DNA of 64,000 nt from Lithodes maja (taxonomy: Eukaryota > Arthropoda > Malacostraca > Decapoda > Lithodidae): NCBI GenBank assembly GCA_037953745.1, contig JBAKBP010003121.1, forward strand, positions 1 through 64,000, read 5' to 3'. Below are positions 11,585 to 21,213 of this stretch, one piece after another. The notes beneath the pieces are model-generated. The model did no database searches, was not told the DNA's origin, and saw nothing but the letters and a program-made list of their open reading frames with translations. Every line of letters begins with the position of its first letter. Position 1 is the first letter of the stretch. Made by a program: the position numbers and the translations under genes.

Positions 11585-12802
11585 TCGTTTGACACCCTGC
11601 TAACAACCTTACCTAACCTAACCTAGTATTATGGGTGGGGGCTGCCGCCCCCACCCCCCCGCTGGTTGAGTACTAGGCCTAATCCCTTAAAAAAAAAGAA
11701 AAAAAAAGGCTATCAATTATACAAAGGTGAAAGAAAAGTCGATGAAGTCTATGGTGTTTACTCTGCAATCTTCAGCTTGATTGTACATTGATAACGGGAA
11801 AGTACCGTATTGACAACCTTGTTACGAAAATTAGATTTTAGTAGCCTACCATACTTTTAAATTATTTTTTTCCGAGGGTTTAACACATTTTCATATGATC
11901 TTTAGAGCTATCGATGACTGTAAGCACCGTATTGACAACCTTGTTACGAATTTTTTTTTTTAGTACTGTACCATACTTTTTTATTAGGTTTTGCCGAGGG
12001 TTAAAACAAATTTTGGAAAAATGTTATTTTAATACCACAAATTTTCCGAGTGTTTTTTATAAACAAAATTGTTCATTTGCATCCATATATAGAGTTTGTA
12101 ATTAATTAGAAATCTCGGGAAAACCTATTTTCCCCATAAGGCCTATCGATCGATGTTGTTTCCCGATAGTGATTTGAAAAGACATTAGCCTAACCTAACA
12201 ACCTTACCTAACCTAACCTAACCTAGTATTATGGGTGGGGGCTGCCGCCCGGCCTGCCCCCACACCCCCGCTGGTTGAGTACTAATCCCTTAGTAAATAA
12301 AAAAAACAAAAATTGGCTGTCGATTATACGAAGGTGAAAGAAAAGTCGATGAAGTCTACGGTGTTTACTCTGCAATGTTCAGCTTTGATTGTACATTGAT
12401 AACGGGAAAGTACCGTATTGACAACCTTGTTACGAAAATTAAATTTTAGTAGCATACTTTTATATTAGGTTTTTCCGAGGGTTTAACACATTTTCACATG
12501 ATCTTTAGAGCTGTCGATAACTGGAAGTACCGTATTGACAACCTTGTTACGAAAAATAAATGTTAGTAGCCTACCATACTTTTTTATTAGGTTTTGCCGC
12601 GGGTTAAAACAAATTTTCTTTTGATTTGTAGAGCATATAGATTCAATATTTATCTTCAAATATATCAATAAAATTTGTGGTAGGCTATTAAAATAACATT
12701 GAACCCAAATTTTCTTATGATCTTTAGAGCATATAGGCCTAGATTCAATATTTATCTTCAAATATATCAACAAAATTTGTGGTATTAAAATAACATTGAA
12801 CC
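11585..12802 (+). mobile_element. element W, outer copy (8-bp TSD family), interrupted by another W
   Basis: Non-autonomous DNA element of the W family, oriented opposite to the copies at 48788 and 50228. Its right end (ATAACATTGAACC) is the reverse complement of the W terminus GGTTCAATG. The left terminus is not recognised, so it is truncated or too diverged. The order is TTAGG-type array and GC hairpin (11600-11660), then unique W sequence. At CAAATTTT (12007-12014) a complete second W is inserted, and the outer copy resumes at 12706. It contains no ORF. Confidence 0.75.
12015..12705 (+). mobile_element. element W, inner complete copy, 691 bp, TSD CAAATTTT
   Basis: Starts GGAAAAATG and ends CATTGAACC (reverse complement GGTTCAATG). 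Both ends carry the conserved inner TIR core TTTTAATACCACAAATTTT. It is flanked by perfect 8-bp duplications CAAATTTT (12007-12014 and 12706-12713), and removing the element plus one duplication restores the continuous outer W. It includes the CCTAACCTAA array and the GGCTGCCGCC hairpin module at 12190-12270. No coding capacity. The transposase superfamily is unassigned. Confidence 0.85.
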
Positions 12803-12846
12803 GGCCTAGCCTAGCAATGAAGCATAAAATGATAGGAACCCAAAAC

Positions 12847-13255
12847 GATAATCTTCAAGGACACTACATCCGCCTTATTAGAAACAATTTATTAGGGAAA
12901 ATAGGCACAAACAGATTCGCCATATTTTTCTCCATAGCCTATAGTCCGCATGGAGGATTTTCGTTAGGGCCTAGCCTATTGACAAATTGAAAAAATACCC
13001 TTTTCACAGAAAAATACACCAAAAATCTGTCAAAGATGTCAAATAGCGGGGGGGGGGGGGCCCTGTGGGGGCGTCAGCCCACACCCATAATACTAGGATA
13101 CGTTAGGTAAGGTTGTTAGGTTAGGCTAATGTCCTTTCAAAGCCTAGGGGTATAGGCTAGTAATTTAGTAAACACTAGGCCTAGCTTAGGCTATACCCGG
13201 TCAGTCGGGTCAGAGGTAAGAAGAAGAGTCCGATGTAGTCTCCTTGAATGCTACC
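12847..13255. mobile_element. element M409: 409-bp DNA element, TSD CCCAAAAC
   Basis: Flanked by perfect 8-bp duplications CCCAAAAC (12839-12846, 13256-13263). The termini GATAATCTTCAAGGACACTA and (reverse complement) GGTAGCATTCAAGGAGACTA match at about 20 of 26 positions, including TCAAGGA and ACTACATC. A related locus at about 47110-47210 carries the uninterrupted flanking sequence (GTAGTTTTGGGTTCCTATCA), acting as an empty site. It contains a CCCCCGC-type hairpin and GTTAGGTAAGGTTGTTAGGTTAGG telomere-like repeats. No ORF. Confidence 0.8.
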
Positions 13256-14367
13256 CCCAAAACTACCATTAGAAATGAGATCCCAGGCTCCCAGCTGTGG
13301 TGCAGCTCGTAGATAGGCCTAGCCTATTGACCCTTGTTTCACTTCATTGAATAATCATTTAGGCTATTCACCTTGATATTAGGCTAGCTTATGCTACCCT
13401 ACGAGACAGAGATAGGGGCGAGGGAACACGTTCGTGGTCCCGGACCATAAGAATAGGAGCTTTGAATGTGCGTGGATGTAGTACGAATGAGAAGCGAGAG
13501 GATATTGGAAGGTTATTTGAAAGAAGGATGTATGATGTCCTTGCACTGAATGAAACAAAGATGAAAGGAGAGGGAGAAGTGGATTTTGGAAACGTGATAG
13601 GTAGAAAGTCTGGAGTAGACGAGGGAGTCAGGGGGAAAGAAGGAGTGGCTATTATTGTGAAGGAGGAGTTGAGAGAGTTTATAAAAGAGTGGAAAGAGGT
13701 GTCATCAAGGCTAATGTGGGTGAGAATGAGGTTTAAGGGTGAAAGGTGGGTTTTTGTAAGTGCGTATGGACCAGGAAGTGAAAGAGAGTTAGACGAGGTA
13801 GAGGGTTTCTGGGAGGATTTGAGAGATTGTCTACAAAGGTTTGATGAAAATGAAAATGTTAATAGTTTTAGGGGACCTAAATGCTAGGGTAGGAAATGAG
13901 CCTGTTGAGGGAGTCATCGGTAGTTTTGGTGTGGATGGTGTAAACGAGAGTGGAGAAAGACTGAAAAATGTATGTGAAGAGTGTAGATTGAGTGTAGGTA
14001 ATACGTTCTTCAAAAAAAGGCGTATACACAAGTACACCTGGCATAGACTTGTGAGGGGAGAGATTGTAGAGAGGGCATTGATGGATTATGTGCTGGTGAC
14101 AAGGGAAAGATTGTGTAGACTGCTGGATGTGAATGTGATGAGAGGTGAGGCGGAGGGTATGTCAGATCATTACCTGGTGGAGGGAAAGCTAAGAGTTAAG
14201 AGTTACAGGAGAATAAGAGACAAGCGTGAAGTAAGAGAGGTAATAAAAGTTAGTGAGTTAGAGAAGAGTGAAAAAGAGAGGGAGTACAAGGAAAGACTAA
14301 ATGAAAAGTGGATGGAAGTGAGAGAGATGGAAGAGAGAGAAGTAGAGGTTGAATGGCAACAGTTTAA

Positions 14368-14846
14368 CCCTCCAGCCCCAGCTATGTATTATATATATAT
14401 TCCTCGAAATCCGGGTGTTTTGGCCGAAAAACGTCTAGGCTAGGCTACCGTATATTCGTTAATCAGACTGCTTCCCGCATTCCCGCGCATCCCCAAGCGT
14501 AGCTGTGTTATTTACCTGTAGAATGGCATTAAGTAGAGCTCTCTAAGTCAACTGGTTGAGCTGTGATGATGATTTCATTGGAGATAACTTTATGGCCAAA
14601 ACAGCCACTTTACATACTTTTCGATACTTAACAACAACATACAGGCACACACGAACAAGCGACGCTCTCCTTCTTGTGGCCGGAGATGCGGAGCGTCGGT
14701 CCAGCCGGCTGTTGTTTACATGCGTCGGACCGACGCCTCGCACACCAAGCTCACAGGCTGTGACGTCATGGGTGTTTAAGAGACCATCCGGGTTCCTGTT
14801 ACATGCTTTTTTATGGGCGTTCAAGAGCCCATCCGGGAACGGAGGG
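14368..14846. mobile_element. element Y: TTAA-bounded MITE, 479 bp
   Basis: Lies between TTAA at 14364-14367 and TTAA at 14847-14850. The ends CCCTCC...GGAGGG form a short terminal inverted repeat, fitting the piggyBac convention (TTAA target, CCY ends). It has no ORF. It includes GCGTCGGTCC...GGACCGACGC, a 10-bp internal inverted repeat (about 14692-14735). It is adjacent to X copy 1, sharing one TTAA, so one element landed at the edge of the other. Confidence 0.7.
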
Positions 14847-14850
14847 TTAA

Positions 14851-15410
14851 CCCGGGAGCTGCGGGAAGACTCTCCTGAGTAAGTAAAATTAAAAATCAAC
14901 TTTTGACATCGAAAAAAAAAAAAAAAATATTTTTATTTTTTTATTTTTTTATTTTTGTTTGGCCCCTGGGCCATGCAAAATCTCAGTCCTCTACCTCCCC
15001 TCCTTCCCCACTTTCCTCCTATCCCTCAGTTATCACCTATTTTCCCTATTATTCCCTTATTCTGAGGTATATTTTCGTGCTAACATTAGCGAGTTGCAAG
15101 CAGGGTGTTGTCATCACTGATAGCAATCGAGTGCAAGAGAGAGAGAGAGAGTATCGATCGACTGTGTCGCAGTGGCCTTGGGGAAAATTGGCGGGAAGGT
15201 AGCTTGCCTCACCCATACATTATACAACTCGCGGGCTATATCTCCGATTTTGACCATCCAAACGCTGTTTTCACTCGTTTTATTGTTGTTTCAGGTTAAT
15301 ACCTTTATAATCAACCCATAATAGGTGCATATGGATAATTATTAATGCTATTAATGGTACAATGAATATTTTAGTGACGAAAAACCTCAAATACGTCAGC
15401 ACTTCAGAGG
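14851..15410 (+). mobile_element. element X, copy 1: TTAA-bounded MITE, 560 bp
   Basis: Bounded by TTAA at 14847 and 15411; the downstream TTAA is the LINE codon context TTTAAG (QQFKEGV). It begins CCCGGGAGCTGC and ends ACTTCAGAGG. Copies 2 and 3 (19529, 22189) are in the opposite orientation and share the interior, including the poly-A/T tract, a GA run and GCGGGCTATATCTCC. Relative to them, copy 1 lacks 33 bp near its right end, between two GTGC words, consistent with a deletion between short direct repeats. No ORF. The TTAA target and CC termini suggest mobilisation by a piggyBac-type transposase supplied elsewhere. Confidence 0.82.
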
Positions 15411-15963
15411 TTAAGGAAGGAGTGAAAGCAAGTGCTGAGGTAGTATGCGGCAAAAGGAAAGTAGGAGGCAGAGGTATCAGGAAGGGAAGCGAGTGGTGGA
15501 ATGATACGGTGAGAAAGGCAGTTGAGGAGAAGAGACAGTGTTTTGAGAGGGTTTTACAGGATGGTAGTGTTGAGGTATGGGAGAGGTACAAGGAGAAAAG
15601 GAGAGAGGCAAAACGGAAAATTAGAGAAGCGAAAAAAGATGCAAACGAAAGGTGGGGCCAAAGGCTGAGTGAGAATTTTGAAGAACGAAAGAAGATGTTC
15701 TGGAAGGAGGTAAATAAAGTAAGGAAAGGAGGACAAAAGAGGGAAGAGTCAGTGAAAGATGAAAATGGAGAATTACTAGTGGAACCAGTTGAAGTGAGGA
15801 AAAGATATGCCGAGTATTTTGAATCTTTGTTAAATACAAGAGATGGAAGAGAAGCAGTGATTGAAGCAGAGGTGGATGGAGATAGGTTACCCAGGCCACC
15901 CAGGTGGCAGGGAATGACTGAAAGGATTGAGGAAAATGAGGTGAAAGAAGCAGTGAAACAAAT

Positions 15964-16857
15964 GGTTATACTGATGTTTTGGACCGACAGTTAGCCCATC
16001 GATCTGTTTAGGCCTAATAGGTCCGGTAGAGCATATACATCATTGCTATATATGGCATTAAGAGCTGAAATGTATTATAAGGGAGAAAAAACAAAAATGC
16101 TAAAATACATGTATAGGCCTAGGCTACTGTAAAACAATAAGTTTTTCAGCCAGTACCCAACCAGCGGGGGTGTGGGGGCGGCAGCCCCCACCCATATACT
16201 AGGTTAGGTTAGGTTAGGTTAAGTTAGGCTAATAGCCTAGCACAAAAAAAAAAAAAAAAAAAAAAAAGTAACCCAACCAGCGGGGGTGTGGGGGCAGCAG
16301 CCCCCACCCATATACTAGGTTAGGTTAGGTAAGGTTGTTAGGTTAGGCTAATAGCCTAGAACATTAAAAAAAAAAAAAAAAAAAAAATCTAACCCAACCA
16401 GCGGGGGTGTGGGGGCGGCAGCCCCCACCCATAATACTAGGATAGGTTAGGTAAGGTTGTTAGGTTAGGCTAATGTCTTCCCAAAGTTGACTATTTTTAT
16501 AACATGAGATATTAGGCTACCCACTCCACCCCGTGAAATCCGAGCCAGCTTTCGTCAAAAGTTGGCTCGGGTATTCACAAAATTGGGTTGTATGGGTTTG
16601 CAATTTGGGAAAACCCGAGCCAAGTTTTAATACAAAACGCTATATTATTGTATTTTTACGCTTTTAACCCCTCATTTTCCCTGAACTTCATAGCCCTCCC
16701 CACTTGTGGGGGGCGTGTTTTTAGATTGTTGGATAATGGGTAAATACTCATTTCCGCTCCTCTTCAGTATAAAACAACACTATATCTGAAGGAAAAATTA
16801 CAAAAAACAAAATAAAACTTACTGAAATCGCTGTCGGTCCAAAAAGTCAGGTTTACC
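15964..16857. mobile_element. element M894: 894-bp DNA element, TSD AAACAAAT
   Basis: Flanked by 8-bp duplications AAACAAAT (15956-15963 and 16858-16865) inside the RTE-like RT sequence, where VKQMRAG is restored on removal. The termini GGTTATACTGATGTTTTGGA and (reverse complement) GGTAAACCTGACTTTTTGGA continue into a perfect GGACCGACAG, giving a 27-bp imperfect inverted repeat. Inside are three tandem units of a module made of poly-A, a GC hairpin and a TTAGG array. A CCGAGCCA...TGGCTCGG inverted repeat lies near 16540-16575. No ORF. A relative of its 3' half is at 7405-7590. Confidence 0.85.
16155..16490. repeat. three tandem units (about 118 bp) of hairpin plus TTAGG-array module
   Basis: Units start at ACCCAACCAGCGGGGGTG near 16156, 16270 and 16392. 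Each has a GGGGGCGGCAGCCCCC-type hairpin, CCACCCATA, an array of AGGTT/TTAGG repeats, GGCTAATAGCC and, in the first two, a long poly-A run. The same module occurs singly in W and M409. TTAGG is the canonical arthropod telomere unit. Confidence 0.8.
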
Positions 16858-18742
16858 AAACAAATGAGAGCGGGAAAAGCAGAAGGTTTGGATGGTATTG
16901 CTGTGGAGTGTATAAAGAAGGGTGGAGATGTGATAATAGATTGGTTGGTGAGACTTTTCAACGTGTGCTTTGTTGTGTCAAGGGTACCAATAGACTGGAA
17001 GAGTGCATGTATTGTGCCGTTGTACAAGGGGAAGGGAGATCGGCAGGAGTGTTCAAGTTATAGAGGTACTGTACTAGTTTATTGTCAGTGGTTGGAAAGC
17101 TGTATGGCAGGGTGTTGATAGAGAGGATAATAAAGTGTACAGAAGTTGCAATAGGAGAAGAACAGTGCGGTTTTAGGAGGGGAAGAGGGTGCGTGGATCA
17201 GATGTTTGCAGTAAGACAGTTATGCGAGAAGTATTTAGAGAAGCATAAGGAGATATTTTGGGCTTTTATGGACTTGGAAAAAGCGTATGATCGTGTGGAC
17301 CGTGAAGCAATGTGGAAGGTGTTAAGGATTTATGAAATAGGAGGAAATTTGTTAGAAGCAGTTAAGAGTTTTTATGAAGGGAGCAGAGCATGTGTGAGAG
17401 TAGGAAATGGTGAGTTGAGTGAATGGTTTGAGGTAAAGGTAGGTTTGCGACAGGGTTGTGTAATGTCACCATGGCTGTTTAATATGTTTATGGATGGTGT
17501 GGTGAGGGAGGTGAAAAGGAGAACTATGGGAAGAGGATTGGGTTTAGTAGGAAAGAATGGTAGAGATTGGGAGTTGAATCAGTTGCTGTTCGCTGATGAC
17601 ACAGCATTGGTGGCGGATTCTGATGAGAAACTGCAGCGGGTAGTCAAAGAGTTTGGTGTGGTTTGTGGAAGGAGGAAACTGAAGGTGAACGTCAATAAAA
17701 GTAAAGTAATGGTGTGTAATAGGGGAGAGCATAAGGTGAATCTAGATGTGAGGCTGGATGGGGAAATATTGGAACAAGTAGAGTGTTTTAAATATCTAGG
17801 AGGAACGATAAGCAGGAGTGGAGGTATGGAAGTGGAGGTAAAACAGAGAGTATGTGAAGGAAGGAAGGTTTTCGGAGCAATGGGAAGTATGTGGAAGACG
17901 AGAAATCTCGGAGTGAAAGTAAAAAGTGCACTGTATCAAGGAATTGTTGTGCCAACAGTGATGTATGGGGCTGAGACATGGGCTCTGAAGAAAAAGGAGA
18001 AAAGAGGGCTGGATGTGATGGAGATGAGCTGCTTGAGGAGTATGTGTGGAGTTACTCGTAGAGACAGATTGAGGAATGAAGAGATACGTAGGAGAGTGGG
18101 GCAGCAGGAACATTTGTCAGCCAGAGTGGACAGAAGGGTGCTGAGCTGGTATGGTCATGTTGAACGAATGGGAGATGAAAGGCTTACAAAGAGAATATGT
18201 GAGTCAGGTACAAGGGGAGATAGAAGGGCAGGAAGACCCCCATTGAGATGGAGAGACTGTGTAAGAAAGGCTTTGGATGATAGAGGAATGACTATAGATC
18301 AGGCAGGGGAAGTGGTGGTGGACAGGAGTGAATGGAGAATGCTTGTGAATAGTTGAGTGAACACGTGGTCATTTGGAGTAAGGGGTCGGGCGCAAGTTCG
18401 ACTAGATAATAGTCCATCAGGCGCCTGGCCCGGGGGGACGATTAATATGAAGGGTGTGCCTGGAAGTGTGGTGGGAGGGCTTGTGGCTTTGGCTCCGCTG
18501 CATGTCTGCCTGCCGAGATCGGAACCTCTCCGGGTGGTCAGGGGTCGGGGGAGTGCTGGAGCGACCTTGGTAACCCTGGTCTCTGGGTCTTCTCCTGGGT
18601 GACCTGGATGTGTGTGAGTTTGTGTTTTTTATCTGTGTTTATTTTTTGTTTTATGTTGTTTTTGTGTTTTCCCTGTTCTTGCTCTGTCTTGAGTCGGCTA
18701 CCCCCAAAATGGGGATTGGGCCTGAGCATATAGATAGATAGA

Positions 18743-18922
18743 TGCTTTATTGTAAGCAGCAACTAAATAATCTTCAAAATGTAACTTAGTAGGCTAACGT
18801 TACTTGCATTACAATTATTATGACAGTAGGGCCTAACAATGCGTAGTAATTTGCGAAATGAAGCCTTTGTTTGTCATGTTCGCTGTGAGGCTGTATAGAG
18901 TAGGCTAGAGACAAAGGATTAC
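18743..18922. other. intronic sequence of the RMND5-like gene (minus strand), no element recognised
   Basis: Sequence between the tail of the RTE-like LINE and the splice donor of the minus-strand exon. It is low in repeats and has no ORF. By position it is the start of intron 1 of the RMND5-like gene. Confidence 0.5.
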
Positions 18923-19106
18923 CTTGATCAATTTCATTTTGAAGGTTCTGGATGTCAGTGTGCAAAGTGGCTATTGTAGTTGATGCATGACCATTATACG
19001 ACGTGAACTTAGTCAGTACTTTTTCTATTTCTCTGCCAACCGCTGTACACGCATCCATCTTTGTTATTGTTCCACCACACTGACTGACCCTGGGAGTTTC
19101 GGCCAT
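18923..19106 (-). CDS. RMND5: RMND5A/B-like E3 ubiquitin ligase subunit, first coding exon
   Basis: Minus-strand exon encoding 61 codons plus one base, then a GTAATC splice donor (18922-18917). From the second Met (ATG at 19058-19056) it reads MDACTAVGREIEKVLTKFTS. This fits the conserved N-terminus of RMND5A/B (Met-Asp-x-Cys-x-x-Val ... Glu-Lys-Val-Leu-x-Lys-Phe), followed by a Leu-rich helix ending LQNEID. RMND5 proteins are RING-type subunits of the CTLH/GID ubiquitin ligase. In this family translation normally begins at MD, so the upstream in-frame ATG at 19106 (MAETPRV) adds 16 residues or is not used. LisH, CTLH and RING domains would be in later exons, left of 18900 or outside the window. 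Identification is from memory of the family, over about 45 residues. Confidence 0.72.
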
Positions 19107-19265
19107 TCTAGCATTCGGTTATAGGTACAAGTTTTGGCTTTCGGAATAAAGCCCAAGTAATAATAAACATTATAAAATGTCTTCTGATTTCCACACTACT
19201 ATGATATATATAATGGGTATACTGTGTTATAAATGTAACCATTTCTCTCACACATACAGCGACAG
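19107..19265 (-). promoter_or_regulatory. candidate 5' UTR/promoter region of the RMND5-like gene
   Basis: Lies immediately upstream, on the minus strand, of the RMND5-like start. It is followed outward by the GC-box-rich foldback arm (19270-19524) with four CCCGCCC motifs. No TATA box is placed with confidence. Called by position only. Confidence 0.3.
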
Positions 19266-19269
19266 CTTC

Positions 19270-19524
19270 AGCAGGGGAGCAAGTCTTTCCCGCCCTCAGA
19301 CCATTCCGACTAGAAGATCCCGCCCGCTTAGCTAGGTCCTTCCCGCCCGAATGTTGTGGGCGGGAAGAGCCAAGCAATCAATCTTTCCTTGGCTGATTCC
19401 GCCCTCCAAGATTAGACCGTCCCGCCCATTTGTATGGTTCACACAACCTCAGCTGATCTTGCCTAAATGTGCGATGCAAAAGCCTGTAACCTTACATTCG
19501 TGATTGCATTATATATTTTGTCTA
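19270..19524. repeat. left arm of a large inverted repeat (CCCGCCC-rich)
   Basis: Matches the reverse complement of 22819-23785, once the Z insertion (22926-23585) is removed. Shared landmarks are TTAGCTAGGTCC, CCGCCCGAATGTTGTGGGCG and TTGCCTAAATGTGC. It contains four GGGCGGG-type boxes on the minus strand. The arms enclose X copies 2 and 3, a LINE and 275 bp of unique DNA, as in a foldback element or an inverted segmental duplication. Confidence 0.7.
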
Positions 19525-19665
19525 TTAACCTAACAAGTGCGCATGGGGGTAATTGAAAACGTCCCCCTGTGCTGACGTATTTGAGGTGTTTCCGTCACTA
19601 AAATATTCATTGTACCATTAATAGCATTAATAATTATCCATATGCGCCTATTATGGGTTGATTAT

Positions 19666-21213
19666 AGTGATTTAAGCAATATCACCGTTACAGAGAGAGA
19701 AGTATTGAATTGTTTAGATAAACTCAAAGTAAATAAAACGCCAGGACCTGATACAATCTCGCCTAGAGTTCTAAAGGAAGCTAAGAATGAGCTCTCCAAA
19801 CCACTGACATTACTATTCAATAAATCCTTGCAGTCTGGAACTATGCCTGATCAGTGGAAGCTAGCCAACGTAACACCGATATTCAAAAAAGGCAGCAAAT
19901 CCCTACCCAGTAACTATCGTCCAATTAGCTTAACCTCAGTTGTATGTAAAATGCTAGAAACGGTCATACGAGACAGACTCGTAAATCACTTAGAGGAAAA
20001 TAACATACTTAAAGATACTCAACACGGCTTTCGTAAAAAACGTTCCTGTTTAACAAACCTCTTAGACTTCTTCCACGATATCCTCAACCTCTACGATGAG
20101 AGTAAAGCTGTAGATATTATATACCTTGATTTTCAAAAGGCCTTTGACAAAGTTCCCCACAAACGTTTACTGCTAAAACTAAAAGCGCATGGAATACAAG
20201 ACGGTGTGTTGAAATGGATAGAAAATTGGCTCAACAACAGAAAGCAAAGAGTAGTCATAAACGGTAAGGCATCTAAATGGACCAATGTAAGTAGCGGGGT
20301 ACCCCAGGGATCGGTACTAGGACCAATTCTCTTTCTAATTTACATCAACGACATAGATGAGGGTCTCACCTGCACAATCTCAAAATTTGCTGACGATACA
20401 AAAATTGCAAATAGCGTACTCTCAAAAGAACAAGTTGACGATATGCAACACAATCTAGATAAATTGTCATGTTGGGCCCAAATTTGGCAAATGAGTTTCA
20501 ATGCGGATAAATGTAAAGTACTACATGTCGGATACCTAAATGAGAAAGCAAACTATTCGATGAATGGCACTCAGCTTAAGAATGTAAACAGAGAAACTGA
20601 TCTGGGAGTAACAATATCGAGTAACCTAAAACCGAGTCAACAATGTTCAGAAGTTGTTAAGAAGGCAAACAAAATAATTGGCTTTATAGGCAGGTCATTT
20701 GAGCATAAATCCAAAGAAGTTATCCTAACCCTTTACAATTCCTTAGTCCGCCCTCTTCTGGAATACTGCGTTCAATCCTGGTGCCCTTATTACCAAAAAG
20801 ATATAAACAAGCTAGAACGAGTTCAACGTAGAGTTACCAAAATGATAACTAGCCTAAAGAACAAACCATACGAAGAGCGTCTTAGAGAATTAAATCTATT
20901 TCCTTTAACCCAGCGCAGATTAAGAGGCGACTTAATTCAAGTGTTCAAAATCATCAAAGGCATCGACAATATGAACTGTAGTAAGTACTTCACTATCGAC
21001 CAATCTAATTACACACGGGGAAACGGTTGCAAAATTATTGGTAAATCTTTTAACTCGCACGAATCTAAGAATTTCTTCTTCAATCGAGTTGTCAACTTGT
21101 GGAATGGGCTTCCCCGAAACGTTATAGACTGCAGCACCGTTGATTCATTTAAATTCCGCCTAGACAAATATCTCGCATCAAACCCGCGACTGACTGCGTT
21201 TGTAAATGAATAA
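19666..21213 (+). CDS. reverse transcriptase of 5'-truncated CR1/L2-like LINE (515 residues)
   Basis: Uninterrupted from SDLSNITVTEREV to the stop after FVNE. RT blocks: NKTPGPDTISPRVLKEA, NYRPISLTSVVCKMLE, GFRKKRSCLTNLL, IIYLDFQKAFDKVPHKR, SSGVPQGSVLGPILFLIYIN and KFADDTKIA. Thumb block: DLGVTISSNLKPS and YEERLRELNLFPLTQRRLR. C-terminal block: VVNLWNGLPRNVIDC. The endonuclease is absent because of 5' truncation, so there is no native start. The upstream ATG at 19642 lies in element X and gives a chimeric frame (MRLLWVDY fused to the RT). It is an enzyme fragment without evidence of expression. Confidence 0.85.
   Translation, partial: SDLSNITVTEREVLNCLDKLKVNKTPGPDTISPRVLKEAKNELSKPLTLLFNKSLQSGTMPDQWKLANVTPIFKKGSKSLPSNYRPISLTSVVCKMLETVIRDRLVNHLEENNILKDTQHGFRKKRSCLTNLLDFFHDILNLYDESKAVDIIYLDFQKAFDKVPHKRLLLKLKAHGIQDGVLKWIENWLNNRKQRVVINGKASKWTNVSSGVPQGSVLGPILFLIYINDIDEGLTCTISKFADDTKIANSVLSKEQVDDMQHNLDKLSCWAQIWQMSFNADKCKVLHVGYLNEKANYSMNGTQLKNVNRETDLGVTISSNLKPSQQCSEVVKKANKIIGFIGRSFEHKSKEVILTLYNSLVRPLLEYCVQSWCPYYQKDINKLERVQRRVTKMITSLKNKPYEERLRELNLFPLTQRRLRGDLIQVFKIIKGIDNMNCSKYFTIDQSNYTRGNGCKIIGKSFNSHESKNFFFNRVVNLWNGLPRNVIDCSTVDSFKFRLDKYLASNPRLTAFVNE

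Larger units (their letters stand above)
13441..18356 (+). pseudogene. RTE-like LINE ORF (endonuclease plus reverse transcriptase), multiply interrupted
   Basis: Endonuclease: GALNVRGCSTNEK, ALNETKM, VLGDLNARVGN and MSDHYLVEG. RT: SACIVPLYKGKGDR, QCGFRRGRGCVDQ, AFMDLEKAYDRVDRE, GLRQGCVMSPWLFNMFMDG and LLFADDTALVAD. C-terminus: SWYGHVERMGDERLTKRI and GRPPLRWRDCVRKAL. Breaks: one extra A near 13860; insertion of Y and X after WQQF (14363), resuming KEGVKAS at 15411; insertion of M894 after VKQM (15963), resuming at 16866; and a 5-bp CTGTA insertion at 17069-17073 that shifts the frame between YRGT and SLLSVVGKLYG. The RT domain downstream of 17082 is otherwise open for 424 codons. Confidence 0.87.
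13395..18742 (+). mobile_element. RTE-like LINE (copy R1), interrupted by three DNA elements
   Basis: A single non-LTR retrotransposon with endonuclease (13441-14363), linker (15415-15955), RT and C-terminal domain (16866-18356) and a 3' UTR of about 390 bp ending in ATAGATAGATAG. It is split by Y plus X (between TTAA sites at 14364 and 15411) and by M894 (15964-16857). Removing the insertions with one target duplication each rejoins the protein frame exactly. The 3' 520 bp is almost identical to the minus-strand copy at 42045-42564, so the family was active recently. RTE assignment rests on the endonuclease-RT layout and the GCVMSPWLFN and WYGHVERM motifs. Confidence 0.88.

Noticed and set aside
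19642..19665. ATG and eight codons (MRLLWVDY) in front of the CR1/L2-like RT frame
   Set aside because: They belong to the interrupted element X, so the fusion is a by-product of insertion and not a native N-terminus.
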